Of a stretch of DNA of 64,000 bases, positions 43,264-56,764 are shown piece by piece. The number at the start of each line of letters is the position of its first letter. The first letter of the stretch is position 1. Source of the stretch: Arabidopsis thaliana (Eukaryota > Streptophyta > Magnoliopsida > Brassicales > Brassicaceae); the NCBI RefSeq assembly GCF_000001735.4, contig NC_003070.9, forward strand, positions 23,545,971-23,609,970, in the 5' to 3' direction. Both the position numbers and the translations under genes were made by a program. The notes under the pieces are model-generated. The model saw nothing but the letters and a program-made list of their open reading frames with translations, was not told the DNA's origin and made no database searches.

Positions 43264-46200
43264 TCACCGCCTTCTATTGAGTGGTTTCGCTGAAGATGAA
43301 GTGCTAATTGTTGGCCTTTTAGCACCTGTGGCAAATCAAGAGATGGCTTATGAGCAAATTGGCACTAAAGATCTACGGGAGATTTCTACTGAGTAGAAAC
43401 AAGCATCTACTTTATATGAGATCTTTCATAGAAATCTAAGTAAGCTGTGATTAGAGCCTGCTATGAGTGTAATTAGAGGCAGACAGATTTGGTTTTTAGG
43501 ACACAAGTCAAAGAGTTGATGTATAGAGCCATTACCTGTTAAAGCCTTAGAGGAGGAGCTAGTGGCAATTGACAGACGAGACGGTCTGGTTTGGCCTGGT
43601 GGTTTCAAGGTCTGCTTTGGAATCTTCGATGGAATATTAGTTCTGCTTTTAAAATCCGAAAACAAAACAAACATAAGAATCTGTAAATGCCTTCAGATTA
43701 TTCTCTTAATGTGTGATAGTCGAGAATACTAACCTGTCTTTTGGCTCGGTTTTCCCCATTTTCACTGATTTCTCGAGTTTCTCAGAAGTCATGCGTGCTT
43801 CAGGTCGTTCTATTAGTTCAAGAGGCTTAGCAGTTTCAGGGAATAGAGTCAACTCTACTGCACTGCTTATGGATCCATCAGTTTCTGTTCCCATTGAAAG
43901 ACAACTATCAGAGATATCACTCAATCTGTCCTCAGAATCTGCATCTGCAAGACCTACGAGTTCAACATCTTCATCATCAAAATCGATTCCTTTCGCCGCA
44001 CCAGCAAATTTAGATGGTTGGTGATAATCTTTTTGATGTTTACGTTCGTCTGATGATTGTTGTGAACCAGAATCCGAATGCTTGCTGCTATATTCAGAGC
44101 AGTTGTCAACATCTGAGGTTCCTCTTCCAAATAAACCAGAGGCCTTTCCTCGTCGAGCGTTTGGTGACGCTCCAATAGAATGTCTTCTAGGTGATGTAGG
44201 CCCCACCAACCTTAAATTGCTTAATCCACGTTTCAGGGATGTTGCATTATTACCTTTTACCTTCTGAAAATTTTGTAGCTCTTCATCTTTCTTAGCAATT
44301 ACATCCTTCAAGTTCGATACCTGTTATATCAAGCAATATCAATATACGAATACCTTTGTGCTCTTTAACTTTCAATAGCCAAAATTAAATCTTGAGAGAG
44401 ATAGAGAGAGAAAGAGAATACAAACCTGTTCCATGAGTTGTCTTACATCTCGACCCTCTTTACTACTTTTGGCAGCACCTAACTCCACACCAGAAACCCT
44501 TTCGGCGAATTTCAAAGTGCTTACTGTCTCAGCATAAGAATCGCCATCAGGATTGACTTGGACAAACATAAGAGTTTTAGCCTGTCCACCTAAGAAAAAA
44601 GAGAGAATAGCTAAGGGAATCAACAACATAAAGCAAACATCAATTTTATGCAATACATATAAACAAATCTATTTTCTTCAGAGAGTGATACTTACCCAAA
44701 GAACTTTGAAGGACTTGAGTCAATTTGCTGTTTCTGTAAGGAACATGAGGGTTCTTGTGCGCTAAAGCAAATATGACATCCCCAAGTGCTGACAATGATT
44801 TGTTGATATGCTGAGCTTCCTTGAGCCTCTCTCCGGTTGCCTCAGAGCGATCAACCCTCTCACTTCCAGCAAGGTCAACTAAATGCAAACTGCCCCGCAA
44901 AATTGAATCGGTTTCCACGTCGACACCTCGTACATGGACAGAAAGAACACTGCAAATGATAGCCAACATGGTCTTCTTAAAATTAGACAATAACATATTA
45001 AGGAAGGTAGTACAAGTTCAGGAAGAAGTATACAAACCAGTGTGATCTACTGCTCCTTTCATTGAGAGCTGTAGCACCCACGGTTCTGTTCATTAGTCCA
45101 ATATTCATCAGTTCAAGAACATCTTCTGTTGATCTCACACAATGCATGCTTGCATCAGGGACTGCTAGCCCATTTGGTAAGGCGGTGTTCCAAATCCCTA
45201 ATGTATGCAAGTTAAGGAAATTTTGTATTGAACGCAACCACAGAACATTAGTAAAACCTAATAGCACTAAACCACACCAATTTCTCTGTGGGGTCGCAAA
45301 TATAAATGCACGAGTGTACCTACTCCAAAAAATGTTTAGTCACTATATTAGATTAGAAAAGGATATCTTCGACTGGAACCACCATCAGAAAGTATATCAC
45401 GAACTTGCTCATTATATATCTCCACCATTTGAACACCAACTTCATACATGACAGTGTTTTGTCTACTCTGAGTTAAGAGAAACAAGTCATTCAAAGCTCT
45501 ATAATTGACACCCCAGTCTTCTTTTGAAGTGATGCTTGGCCCACTCTGTGTTTGCAAAATAGAAACTGTTAGAAAAACTTATAATCATTGGTTAAAGCAT
45601 ATCGTTAACAAAATCAAGCTTGTAATTTACCATTGTATAAGTTTTTCCAGAACCAGTCTGACCATAGGCAAATATACAAACATTATAGCCATCAAGAATG
45701 GATCGAATTAATGGTCGAGTATCTAAGAAAACCTCCTCTACATAAGATAACAGATTCAGGATATGAATATCATATATTATAGAGGAAAACGCTAACAATA
45801 CATAAGAGGGAAAGAGGTTTAAACCTTGTGTTGCTGCTTGATCGAAAACTTTGTTGAACTTAAATAACCGATGCGTATCTTTCCCTTGCTTAAAGGGATT
45901 CGCAACCACCAATTCACCAGTCTCACCAATGTATTCTATAGTTGTTTGTCTACTGTTTTGCCCTGGAAGAAATGGTCTAATCCGGCAATAGACTCTGATA
46001 TTTCCTAGATAGGAAGAGAAAGAACTGAAGTCATTTCTTGAATGGTTCAATACATAGAAATTAGTAAATGACATTGACTAAAAGAGTTTTACCTTTCAAT
46101 TCTTGCACTTCATTGTACAGTCTTCGATTTTCTTCAAGGACAACATGGTAATTTTTTGCTGCATCAGCCACTCCTTTGAGCTTCAAACCTAGGAGAAAAA

Positions 46201-49169
46201 TTATAAATAAGAAGCCATGTACTCTGAAATGAATAACATTAAGGCCAAGCAATCATAGACAGTAAGTGACAGCAGTGAATCTTACCGTAGTAATTTAAAT
46301 CCTCAAAGTATTTCCTCTGTGTCCTTACGACTTCATGTTTTATAGACAACGAAGTAGCACTCAACTCCTGCATAATTCACAGATTCTATATCATTTAAAT
46401 AACTACCATAGGTAACCAATGTTTACAATACTATCTTTAAAGCCAACCTGCAAGGCTCCAGAATGGTTGTCTATGAAGTTCTGGTAGATGCACTCTTTTT
46501 TCTCCCATCTTTGAGATTTAGATTGGCACAACTTCTCAAGTTCTTTCACCTTCCTACTTGAATCTACAACATGTAACTCCGCATCTTTTAACTTCTTCTC
46601 CAACTCATCTCTAGTTTTTTGTGCTTTTGCTTCTAATTCCAAGCATTGGTTTTCATGTGTCTCTTTCACCAATTTGAGTTCCTGCTTCAGCTGGCGAATC
46701 TCAGCATCACTGCGCTCTTTTTCCTTTCTCAGTCTCACAACATCTTTTTCTTCTGATCGTTCTTTCTCTTCTATTCTGGTTTTCTCAAGCTACAGAGCAC
46801 AACCACAAATATCTATGTTAAATAAATCTAATAAACAAGCCAAATGAAAAATGATGTATGAAGTTGCGTTATTAAGTTTGAGGCGCGCACACAATAATTT
46901 TCTGATAAAATCTCTCAGACTGAACCATAATCGAAATCTAGGATTGGTTTAGAGGTTATGTTCCACAGGTAATATGCACAAAATTTTTGGGCCAACTGTA
47001 ACCCAACATTTCCAGATGCAAGAACAAAACTAAAAGCAAAATATGGATGAAGGAGATGTATATTATATCAAGTACCTTTATATGCTCCATACAGTTCGTA
47101 ACGATCTACAACAAAGAAAATAACAATACCAATCAGTATTCAGTAAGCAAAACAGAAATAAAGTGAAGAGAAACACTGGAACCAGTGACAATAGTACCTC
47201 GTTTTCCTTTGTTGTCCCAGCTGCCAAGGATTCTAAGACCTTTATTCTTGACCTGTATTTTTCTTCACGTACCCTAAAGAGTATATTTTGCTGCACCAAT
47301 TTCATAAGCATATGTTATGACTTAGTCAGAAGGATGATATACATTACTAGAAAAATCAAGAAAGAAAGGCCTTAGGTAATCTTACATTCTTTAGGTTATC
47401 AGCTTGATTTGAGATTCTTTGTTCAATCACTTGCACAAGTGCGCTCAAGAGAGATGCCATAGCCTGAACAACACACGAGAAAACAATGAGAAACATGATG
47501 GAGAATAAGAAGAGATATTCCAGGAAGTAAGGAATTAAAATCTAGGCAAACCCAGAAAACATGAATCAAGAGAAGGGTGTTATGAGTAGGTCAGTCTTTG
47601 GCTTACATGAGACACATGTCCATTCATCTTCGTCATGCTCTCATCTAGAAGCTTATCCAGCATGTCAAACAGTGACCTAGTAGGAGCATTCTGCCAAAGA
47701 AATGCCATTTGAATCAGAAACAGAGTCAATAGCTAAGAGGTTGGAAACAATTTACTAAAACTATGTTAGAAAACTTTACTCGTAAACTGTTGGATTTAAG
47801 TAAATCCGAAATTTTAGCATCAGACATATCAATCTCAGATCCTTCCTTCGACTGGAATCCATCAGTAAAGTTGCGGTCATCTCCTCTTGAATCTGAGTGG
47901 TCCTCTGGCAAGCTCCATCTCCTCCTCGCAGCTAGTGAGTTCTTATCATAACTACCATCGGAAAAACTGGCTTTAAGCGCCTTCAGGGACTGTAAAACTG
48001 GCACCATATCCCCCTGGTTTTTACTTTTTATTAGGATTCATAACTCAATAGAGAAACACAAAAGAGGACAGAGAGAAGAAAAGATATGGGAGCAGAAATC
48101 ATGCAAGCTTATCATCAAAATAGCAAGTCAGACAAAAACCATGATCAGAAAAGTGTTGCACCCAGAAGTGTTTAAAACGAGGCTAATTTTAATCTAAACA
48201 TATGCCTACACAGAATTGGTTCGACTCATTAAAGGAAAAGTGGCAATACGACAACCACTTCATCTATATGACATGGATAATTCTATGTAAACCAGCATGT
48301 CTTTCCATATTTAAGAAATCAACTTTTTCCACAGAAATGAAGAATAATATCCATGAAAACATAACAGACCTGTTCTATATCTGAAACTTCGAACCTAGGC
48401 AGGGCCATTTCATCCATAGCAGTCAGAAACCGCTCAATTTTTACACTGGCAGGCTCAAAGCTGCCTCCCTATAGAATAACCAAAGAGGATTAGTCAAAAA
48501 AAGGAGGGTTTGACAAAAAAAAAAGGGGTTAGTCTAGCAGCAGATAAGTAAGTGAAATGGTCATGAAAATTCGTAAGTACCATTCTCATTGACCCAGGAC
48601 TAAGCTGATTTAAAAGGCTACACAAGACAGTTCCATCCCTCAAGCATGCTCTCAGTTCGTCCTCTGAAGCTTCCCATGGTAACTTCAGATAAGGAAGTGT
48701 CTCATTTAACCACTCAACCAAACTCTGATGACCTGCGGGAAAAATTAAGAAGAAATAGACAAAGAATGAGAAGAAAAAACATCTAACCATTTCCCCTACA
48801 CCTAATATGAGAGGCGATTTTTAAGGTTCATTTCTGCAACGGCTCTGTTGCAATATAACAAACCATGTAAAGCAAGAGAAATCGACTCATTCAAGATAAT
48901 CAATTATACTTTTCCATATTCGCTAATCATTCGAATAATCCTGTCATAACTCAATTTCTGAAAGATAACTGTTTCGATCTTTAGATGAAATGAGAGGATA
49001 TTAGCGTTCGAAAAGATAAACAGCAAACAAGGGAGTAGATAACGTTACCTTTCTTACTGTCATCCATACTTTCGCGACTTTCTGATCCGTCAAAACTCAG
49101 CATGCTAGACACATCTGATCGAACATAGACACCATTCATATTGGCGTCCTGTGACAGATGACTGCTCAT
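43264..49169 (-). CDS. KIN14J: Calponin-homology kinesin-14 (KCH)
   Basis: A minus-end-type kinesin with an N-terminal actin-binding domain, which in plants links actin and microtubules. The start at 49169 is [16 protein letters not shown] domain follows (exons about 48581-48732 and 48370-48468: [19 protein letters not shown]...). A long coiled coil comes next (notably 46448-46789, [20 protein letters not shown]). The neck [20 protein letters not shown] directly precedes the motor, as in kinesin-14. The motor has the P-loop GQTGSGKT (about 45660), switch I NERSSRSH, switch II DLAGSER and [11 protein letters not shown]. The C-terminal tail is Ser-rich and basic. The stop is at 43264-43266. The exon ending near 45380 has several possible donors, so the residues joining RDILSDG to IWNTALPNG are uncertain. 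The KIN14J name is from memory of position. Confidence 0.9.
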
Positions 49170-52100
49170 TTCAACTCAGAGATTACGCGACTCCCAGAAT
49201 TATAGTAGCGAGAAGACCCTAAAGCAAATGAACCAATTAGCCAACAACAAAGTTAGCATCAATGTTAATTGGTTTCACATATACTTCCTAATTCCTAATC
49301 CATGGTTAAATCATGAAAGACCTTACTTCATCATTCTACACCAAATCCTCATATGGTAAAATACCTATCAAATGCTTTCAATTTCAGATAAGACTAGTTC
49401 CCCAATTAAAGAGATAAACAGCCAAAATTTGCTTTAAATTGTAAACAATGATGAAGTTTGTTCAAACATTTCAACATCTCGCTTAGCAAATATCCACAAT
49501 GTCGACCAAATCAACCCATAAAATCAGCTCTATATTCCACCAAAATCACGCAGATCCAGTCAAAAACCCTAAGAAGCCAACAACGCTTTTGTAACACAGA
49601 GACGAAGGCCAAAAAAAAAAAAAACGATACGAACCTAAAACGCCATAAGGAGAAGAAGAAGCTTGTAGATAAACCTCTCTATAGTGTAGACGACGGAGAA
49701 TGAAGACTGCTCCTATTGAAATGCTACGGAAAAAAAAAACTCAGATTCACGGCGAGAAATTGGAGGCGGAAGTTTGAATCCCTCGCCGGAAGAGAAAAAA
49801 ATTCGAAATTTTTCCCAGTCGCACGATTTTGCTCACTGTTCCTCCTTTTTTTCCTCTCTTTTATTTCTTTTAGATTCCAAGAAAAACAAAAGGCTAATTA
49901 CGGTTCGAATTTCGAAAAAAGAGAAAATTATGTTTTTTTCCTAATTGTTTGATTTTGATTTTGCTTTACGCTATATGGTCTTGGTGGGCCCTACCCTCGT
50001 TATAGAAAATTAGAAATAAGGTACTCTCTCGACTTCCCGCTTTTTCCCATCCAAAATTCAGTTTGGAGATATTTCAACTTTTCATATACGACCCAATATA
50101 GTTTCGGCCCATTTGAGCCCAAATATTGAAGGCCCGGACTAACTGGATCGGATGTCCATCAAACATTTGAACTAGTATGCCTAATCTTAGCTACTCTATT
50201 CAAATAAATATGATCTGTTTATTATATAATGCAGTATATAGTTTAGAGATGTTGGATTTCAGAATTTTATTATAGAAACAAATAGATACTTAATTCGGTT
50301 TTTTTATAACTTGAATCATATCGTTAAACATCGAATTCCACCATTAAATAATAATGGACATTGGAAAATATGTGTTAGCTTATACATAAGCCTATTTTTA
50401 TGATTAAATTCAGTAAAATTTTTGTTAAAATGATTTCAGATTAAGGATAACTAATAATTTATAAACAAAAATAAAAGATAATCAATTTTAGCTTCGTGAT
50501 CATTAATCAGGTCAGAGAACGAAAGAATATCTTCGGATCTGTTCGAGCTTAGAGTTTATACCACAACAAAGTTGGATTGCCCTGATTGACACATACGTAG
50601 ATAGTGTATATATATTGCCATGTGCATATTTCTATTTTTGCCATGTTCATGCGTGGCTCCACTATGATCATCCATAGAACGTGGAAAATAGTGGTGGTAT
50701 AAAATAATGAATTAAAATAAATAAATTTTAATGAGATAAAAAGCAAGAGAATGTGGTTAATTACAACATCATATCATATGTAGTAGGTCGTAATATTGAT
50801 CGAATCATGAATTCATAATTTGTTTATGACCATACACGTGGTCAATAATTTTAACGGAATTCAATTTGTCAAACAACCCTGACTACGTACCTAGCTGTTT
50901 TTCAATATCCTTAATTCATTCTAGTGAAAAAGATTGAGTTAATTAAATAGTTGCATATATCTCTTATGCAAAAAAAACATTTGATAACGAACAAGTTGTA
51001 TTTTAGTATCTATTGCTTGTTTTAGACGTATAAACGAATTTTAGTTACATTGTGCTTACATTTTCATATTTTGATCAGTTTCTTGTTTTTTTTTTGTGTG
51101 TGTGTGTGTCAATTTTATCTAACTACCGTAAATCAAAATGTTTGGTTGATGGAACATAGCTAAAAATCCGAAACTACTGAATAGAATCTAAGTTAAACAC
51201 GTATATATATATATATATATGTAATATGTGAATTCAAATGGAAATCTATTGTTTGTGTACGTATACGTAAAAAGACAATCTATTTTATGATGGAAAAAGA
51301 CAATATATATAAGACAATGACAGAAGATCCAACATACAGGCATTACGTGAGAGGTCCCATTCAAAGTGACTCTGAATTCTTAGGCACTTTCAATAATTCG
51401 AATTTATACAGGTCTCAGAATTATAAGCAAAGCTTATTGAATGGGTTAAAGGAATTAATTTAGATATGAATTTTGGTTGGTTTTATAATTTATGATGGAA
51501 TCAAAATCATAGAGAGTGGCTCGCGCTGACAAAGTTATTAATGCTAAATTAAATAAACTGGACCCCAAAAAATGGACTGTTCGATCACTCTTTTTTTTTT
51601 TTATCAACAGTAGACTCTGTTCCGTGCAATTAATGCGAGCATCTCTTTCATTTTACTTTTTCAATATTTTGTTTTTATTTCTATTGTGTGAAGAATTTAT
51701 TTATATTTTCAGTCTCGATAAAACAATGCATCATCATCTGCGGCGTTAGATATTATAATGAAAGATTTATTAGTTGTGTACTAGCTAATGGTTAATATGT
51801 CATATGTGTAACAAAATGAGGTGTATATTTAGTTTGTTTTTTTGTTTTTTTGTTTTTTGTCCAATGCATTAGAAGTACTGTCCAGAATTGTAGTATTTCA
51901 CTACATTTTTATAGTCAAATTATATATATTAAGCAAAAGTCAAAATGACCCTTTTTGAGCTGAGAGCCGGAGACTATAGGCTACAGAATCTAATGTTTGC
52001 GTGTGTTCACGATGACCACAGTGTAACTAGATGACATATCTTTTAGGAAAGTAACGAAAAAAATAATCAGCAAAGAAAAACTATTTAAGAAATTACTGAA

Positions 52101-52990
52101 AACACAGACGTTCACGTTGATATAAATGTACAAATCTTCATTTATCAGGTTATTATGTTTTATGAATCATACAGTTAGTACATGAAATAAACAATATCTG
52201 ACTCCGTTTTTCAACGTACAGACACGACAAGTAGTCCTAGTTAGGGGTGATAATTTTGGGAGATGCGAAGAATTAATTAAGAGCATGCACATAGCATATG
52301 ATAATAATGACTCTTGGTTTCTTCTTTATTAATCATCTCATTTAAATATCATTTTCTCGTGATTTTGATCAACATAGGTTGTTACATAGCTAAACCCATT
52401 ATCAATCCCTTACCTTAGAATTGAAGTCAAGGAAGAATACTAAACCTTACATTATCTTTAGATCCCAAATTCACTCGTTCTTGATAACCTTATTGTCTAA
52501 CTCCATATATAATTGGCTCGTGTACGCATCTTTAATACAAATAATTTACGAGGTTGCGATTAATTAAAATGAAGGTGCATAGAAAATTAATTAGCAATTA
52601 TACAAATGTTCTATGGTATTTCCGAAGATTCGAAAACAATGTAGAATATATATATTCAATGAACATAGTATATATTATATTTTAGTTAAACCATACAACG
52701 TAATTTAGTCAATACTAGAAGCTTGTCTCTCTCTCCAGGGTATCTCCTCGAGGCATAACATTAATTTCATGTCTTTCTTCGTGTTTCACCATTAGGATTT
52801 GTTCTATCTTAAAATCAAGTTAATATTTGTGTATATATTTGACCAGTAAGGCAGTAACATATAAACATTGCTTATAAGGGTGGCAAATTGGTTTGGTTGG
52901 ATTTGTAAGTGTTATGCCTATGAATTTTTTTTTTGGTTCAAACTCTGCTTAAAGTCTAAAGACCTATATTATGAGTTACTAAAAAAAGTT
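49170..52990. other. Kinesin 5' leader and long gene-free region
   Basis: The first ~600 bases are the kinesin leader and promoter. After that the DNA is AT-rich with simple repeats: (GT)n near 51098 and (AT)n near 51202-51220. One CACGTG G-box lies at 50835-50840, followed by GGTCAA. I support no gene here, although this is the longest gene-free stretch in the window. Confidence 0.5.
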
Positions 52991-52993
52991 ATT

Positions 52994-53215
52994 TCCTCCG
53001 TTTCAAAATATAAGATGTTTTAAATAAAAATATAAAAATTAAAAAATCAAAATATAAGATGTTTTAATTAAAAATATAAAAATTAAAAAATATTTTTTAA
53101 AAAATTCAGCAGATTATAAAAGCTGATGCATAATATAAATATGTATACAATATTAAATTAATCTATAATTTACATAAAAACTTGAAAATATTTTATATTG
53201 TGAAACAAACAAATT
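52994..53215. mobile_element. Candidate MITE containing a 44-bp tandem duplication
   Basis: The left end CTCCGTTTCAAAATATAAGA and, on the opposite strand, the right end GTTTCACAATATAAAATATT are imperfect inverted repeats. Inside, a 44-bp unit starting CAAAATATAAGATGTTTTAA is repeated directly at 53004-53047 and 53048-53091. The CTCCGTTTCAAAATA end is typical of small plant DNA-transposon derivatives. No clear target-site duplication is seen. Confidence 0.5.
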
Positions 53216-53838
53216 TCTTCAGAACATCGTTTATCATGAAACGTAGAGAATAGGACATATCATTGATAGAAAAAAGATTTTAGAGATGGAAAAATAACTA
53301 ATTTCTCTTAACAAAAATAAATTTCCAAAAGGAGAGTGGTGCTTGGAACACCGTATTCAAAAGGGTTATACACTAGACACTACTTTTTTTTTTTTTTACC
53401 ATCTTGTTTTATATATATTTATTTAAAATTCCTCGTAAAGTTCAGTGTTTTGTGATTATATACAGTGTACACACACCTAAAATAAGTATCCATAAAGAGA
53501 TTTGGTCATTCGGACACCGTCCTTTTCTCTCAACTCAAAGCTCAATTCAACCACAACAGATAGTAACTTGAAAGTCACAAATATTTAATATTTTCCCATT
53601 ATAGAAGGTTAAAAAAAATAAATATATTCTGGGTTTTGTTGTCTTCTTCTTTCTTCCTCAGGAAACCAAACCAATGTCATGTAAAAATCACTAACTCATG
53701 ACTAGTCATAACCTTTAAATCACTTCTGCTTTTTTTCTGTTTCTCTTTTGATTTATTCAAAGACAACAAAGTTTTGTTTTTGACAAAAAATCTGATCTTT
53801 GTTTGTTCGTTTGTTTGTTACATGGGGATGAAGAAACA
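53216..53838 (+). promoter_or_regulatory. Proximal promoter and 5' leader of EGL3
   Basis: AT-rich DNA ending in a T/C-rich leader before the ATG at 53839. A short upstream ATG at 53822 is followed by a stop within a few codons in its own frame (ATGGGGATGAAGAAACAATG...). No confident cis-elements beyond composition. Confidence 0.4.
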
Positions 53839-56764
53839 ATGGCAACCGGAGAAAACAGAACGGTGCCGGACAATCTAAAGAAACAGCTCGCAGTTTCAGT
53901 TCGAAACATTCAATGGAGTTATGGAATCTTCTGGTCTGTCTCTGCTTCTCAACCAGGGTACAATCTCGTAATCTTTATCCTTCAAATTAACTTTTCTTGA
54001 AAATAAAGTTTTGTTTGAGACATTCTTGACTTTAGTCCAAAACTCAGATAAAACTTTATCCTTACTTCAAGATTTCGATTTTTGTTATGTTTTCTCGATT
54101 AATCCAATTTTTCTTGGCTATCTTTTTTGTTTTCTCTAAACGAAGAGTGTTGGAGTGGGGAGATGGATATTACAATGGAGACATAAAGACAAGGAAGACG
54201 ATTCAAGCAGCAGAAGTCAAAATTGACCAGTTAGGTCTTGAGAGAAGTGAGCAGCTTAGAGAGCTTTATGAATCTCTCTCCCTCGCTGAATCCTCAGCTT
54301 CCGGTAGCTCTCAGGTCACTAGACGAGCTTCCGCCGCCGCTCTCTCACCGGAGGACCTCACCGACACCGAGTGGTACTACTTAGTATGCATGTCTTTCGT
54401 CTTCAACATCGGTGAAGGGTAATTCCGTCTCTTCCTCATAATCCTTTCATTTCACCTTTTTTAAAAACAAAAACCTATCTTTCAGAAAAATTTCTTTTAT
54501 GAAGAATATCGTTTTTAAATTATAGTATTATTTTATTCGTAGACATTATAAGAAAATGTAAACGATACCAAAATTCTAAAAAAAAAGTATAAGGGTATGT
54601 TTTATTTTGTCTCATAAAAAAAGACAAGAACACCCTTTATTAGCTTGTCTCCTTCATTTCTTCTTCCATGTGAGCTTATTCAGAAATCCGACATGTACGA
54701 GTTTAATTATTAACAATGCAATTATCCTTTATATTTACTTAATTTTTTTTATGTTTGTAGGTTTTTTTAAAGTATACCTCTTTTTAATCTTAGAAGACAT
54801 ACATAGATAGAAATGCGAAAGCACAACGGAAATAAGTTTTTACTTCATTTGCATAATTGCATTATACATTTGCTATTCAAAGAAAGTAGTAGAAAACTTT
54901 TGTTCCCATTAAGATAAAGATTTTGAGATACAAAACATAAAGGGTATTTCCGTCTTTCTAATGTAGAATCCCCGGAGGAGCGTTATCCAATGGAGAACCA
55001 ATATGGCTTTGTAACGCTGAAACCGCCGATAGCAAAGTCTTCACTCGTTCTCTTCTAGCTAAAGTAAGTTTTTTGCAATTGGAAACGCTAACGCTAGAAT
55101 TCAAGAACGCTATAACTGAAAACGCTCTTTTTTTTTTTTTTTTTCGTTTGGCGTTTTGCTCTTTAAAGAGTGCTTCGCTTCAGACAGTGGTTTGCTTCCC
55201 GTTTCTTGGAGGAGTCCTTGAGATTGGCACGACCGAACATGTAAGCCTATATTTCCTATTTTTTTTCCAACACTATCAAAACATTCTTAAAAGTACCCAA
55301 AACTTATCTTTTGTTCTTTTAGATTAAAGAGGACATGAACGTGATACAAAGTGTTAAGACGTTGTTCCTTGAAGCTCCTCCATATACTACAATATCGACA
55401 AGATCAGACTATCAAGAAATTTTTGATCCCTTAAGTGACGATAAATACACTCCGGTGTTTATAACCGAAGCTTTTCCAACAACTTCTACTAGCGGGTTTG
55501 AGCAAGAACCTGAGGATCATGATTCGTTCATCAACGATGGTGGTGCGTCTCAGGTACAAAGCTGGCAGTTTGTGGGTGAAGAAATCAGTAACTGCATTCA
55601 CCAATCGTTAAATTCAAGCGATTGCGTTTCCCAAACGTTTGTTGGAACAACCGGGAGACTTGCTTGCGATCCAAGGAAGAGTAGGATTCAACGGTTAGGT
55701 CAGATTCAAGAACAGAGTAACCATGTAAATATGGACGACGATGTTCATTACCAAGGCGTGATATCGACGATTTTCAAAACAACGCATCAGCTAATACTCG
55801 GACCGCAGTTTCAGAACTTCGATAAGCGGTCTAGCTTCACAAGGTGGAAGCGATCATCATCTGTGAAAACATTGGGAGAGAAATCGCAGAAGATGATAAA
55901 GAAGATACTCTTCGAGGTTCCTTTGATGAACAAGAAAGAAGAGTTGTTACCGGACACACCAGAGGAAACCGGGAACCATGCCTTGTCCGAGAAGAAACGC
56001 CGCGAGAAATTGAATGAACGGTTTATGACATTGAGATCAATCATTCCCTCAATTAGTAAGGTAACCGATTCTAGCAAATCTGTTTCAGTAACGTTTTATG
56101 TTTATTTCTTGATAATAGGAAGACATGTTTAAATATAATGCTCTGAAGGAACTAAGCTTGAGTCTCTTGCTGATTCTACAGATTGATAAAGTGTCGATTC
56201 TTGATGATACAATTGAGTATCTTCAAGATTTACAGAAACGGGTTCAAGAGTTGGAATCTTGTAGAGAATCTGCTGATACAGAGACACGGATAACGATGAT
56301 GAAGAGGAAGAAACCGGATGATGAGGAGGAAAGAGCATCAGCGAATTGTATGAACAGCAAAAGGAAGGGGAGTGATGTGAATGTAGGAGAAGATGAACCA
56401 GCTGATATCGGTTATGCTGGTCTAACGGATAACTTAAGGATCAGTTCATTAGGTAACGAGGTGGTTATTGAGCTTAGATGCGCTTGGAGAGAAGGGATAT
56501 TGCTTGAGATAATGGATGTGATTAGTGATCTCAACTTGGATTCTCACTCGGTTCAGTCGTCAACCGGAGACGGTTTACTCTGCTTAACTGTCAATTGCAA
56601 GGTACAGTCATTAAACCAAGCTTGATTTATGTTACTCAACCGGAATATGAGCAAACCGAAATGTGATATGTAATGTTTAATGTTGATTGCAGCATAAAGG
56701 GACAAAAATAGCAACAACAGGAATGATCCAAGAGGCACTTCAAAGGGTTGCATGGATATGTTAA
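53839..56764 (+). CDS. EGL3: bHLH transcription factor EGL3
   Basis: Seven exons (53839-53957, 54146-54418, 54967-55063, 55169-55240, 55323-56060, 56182-56601, 56693-56764) join to exactly 596 residues. The N-terminal MYB-interacting region is intact (QWSYGIFWS..., VLEWGDGYYNGDIKTRKT, ...EWYYLVCMSFVFNIGEG, PFLGGVLEIGTTE). An acidic middle follows, then the bHLH beginning NHALSEKKRREKLNERF with the H-E-R residues needed for E-box binding. The C-terminal ACT-like domain (VVIELRCAWREGILLEIMDV) ends in VAWIC. It acts with TTG1 and R2R3-MYBs (GL1, WER, PAP1-type) in trichome and root epidermal fate, anthocyanin and seed-coat pathways. It is a close paralogue of GL3, and the LSEKKRREK text and chromosome context favour EGL3. 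Confidence 0.96.

Noticed and set aside
51095-51220. GT and AT dinucleotide runs as possible functional repeats
   Set aside because: These are ordinary simple repeats in AT-rich spacer. There is no array structure that would suggest CRISPR or a satellite.
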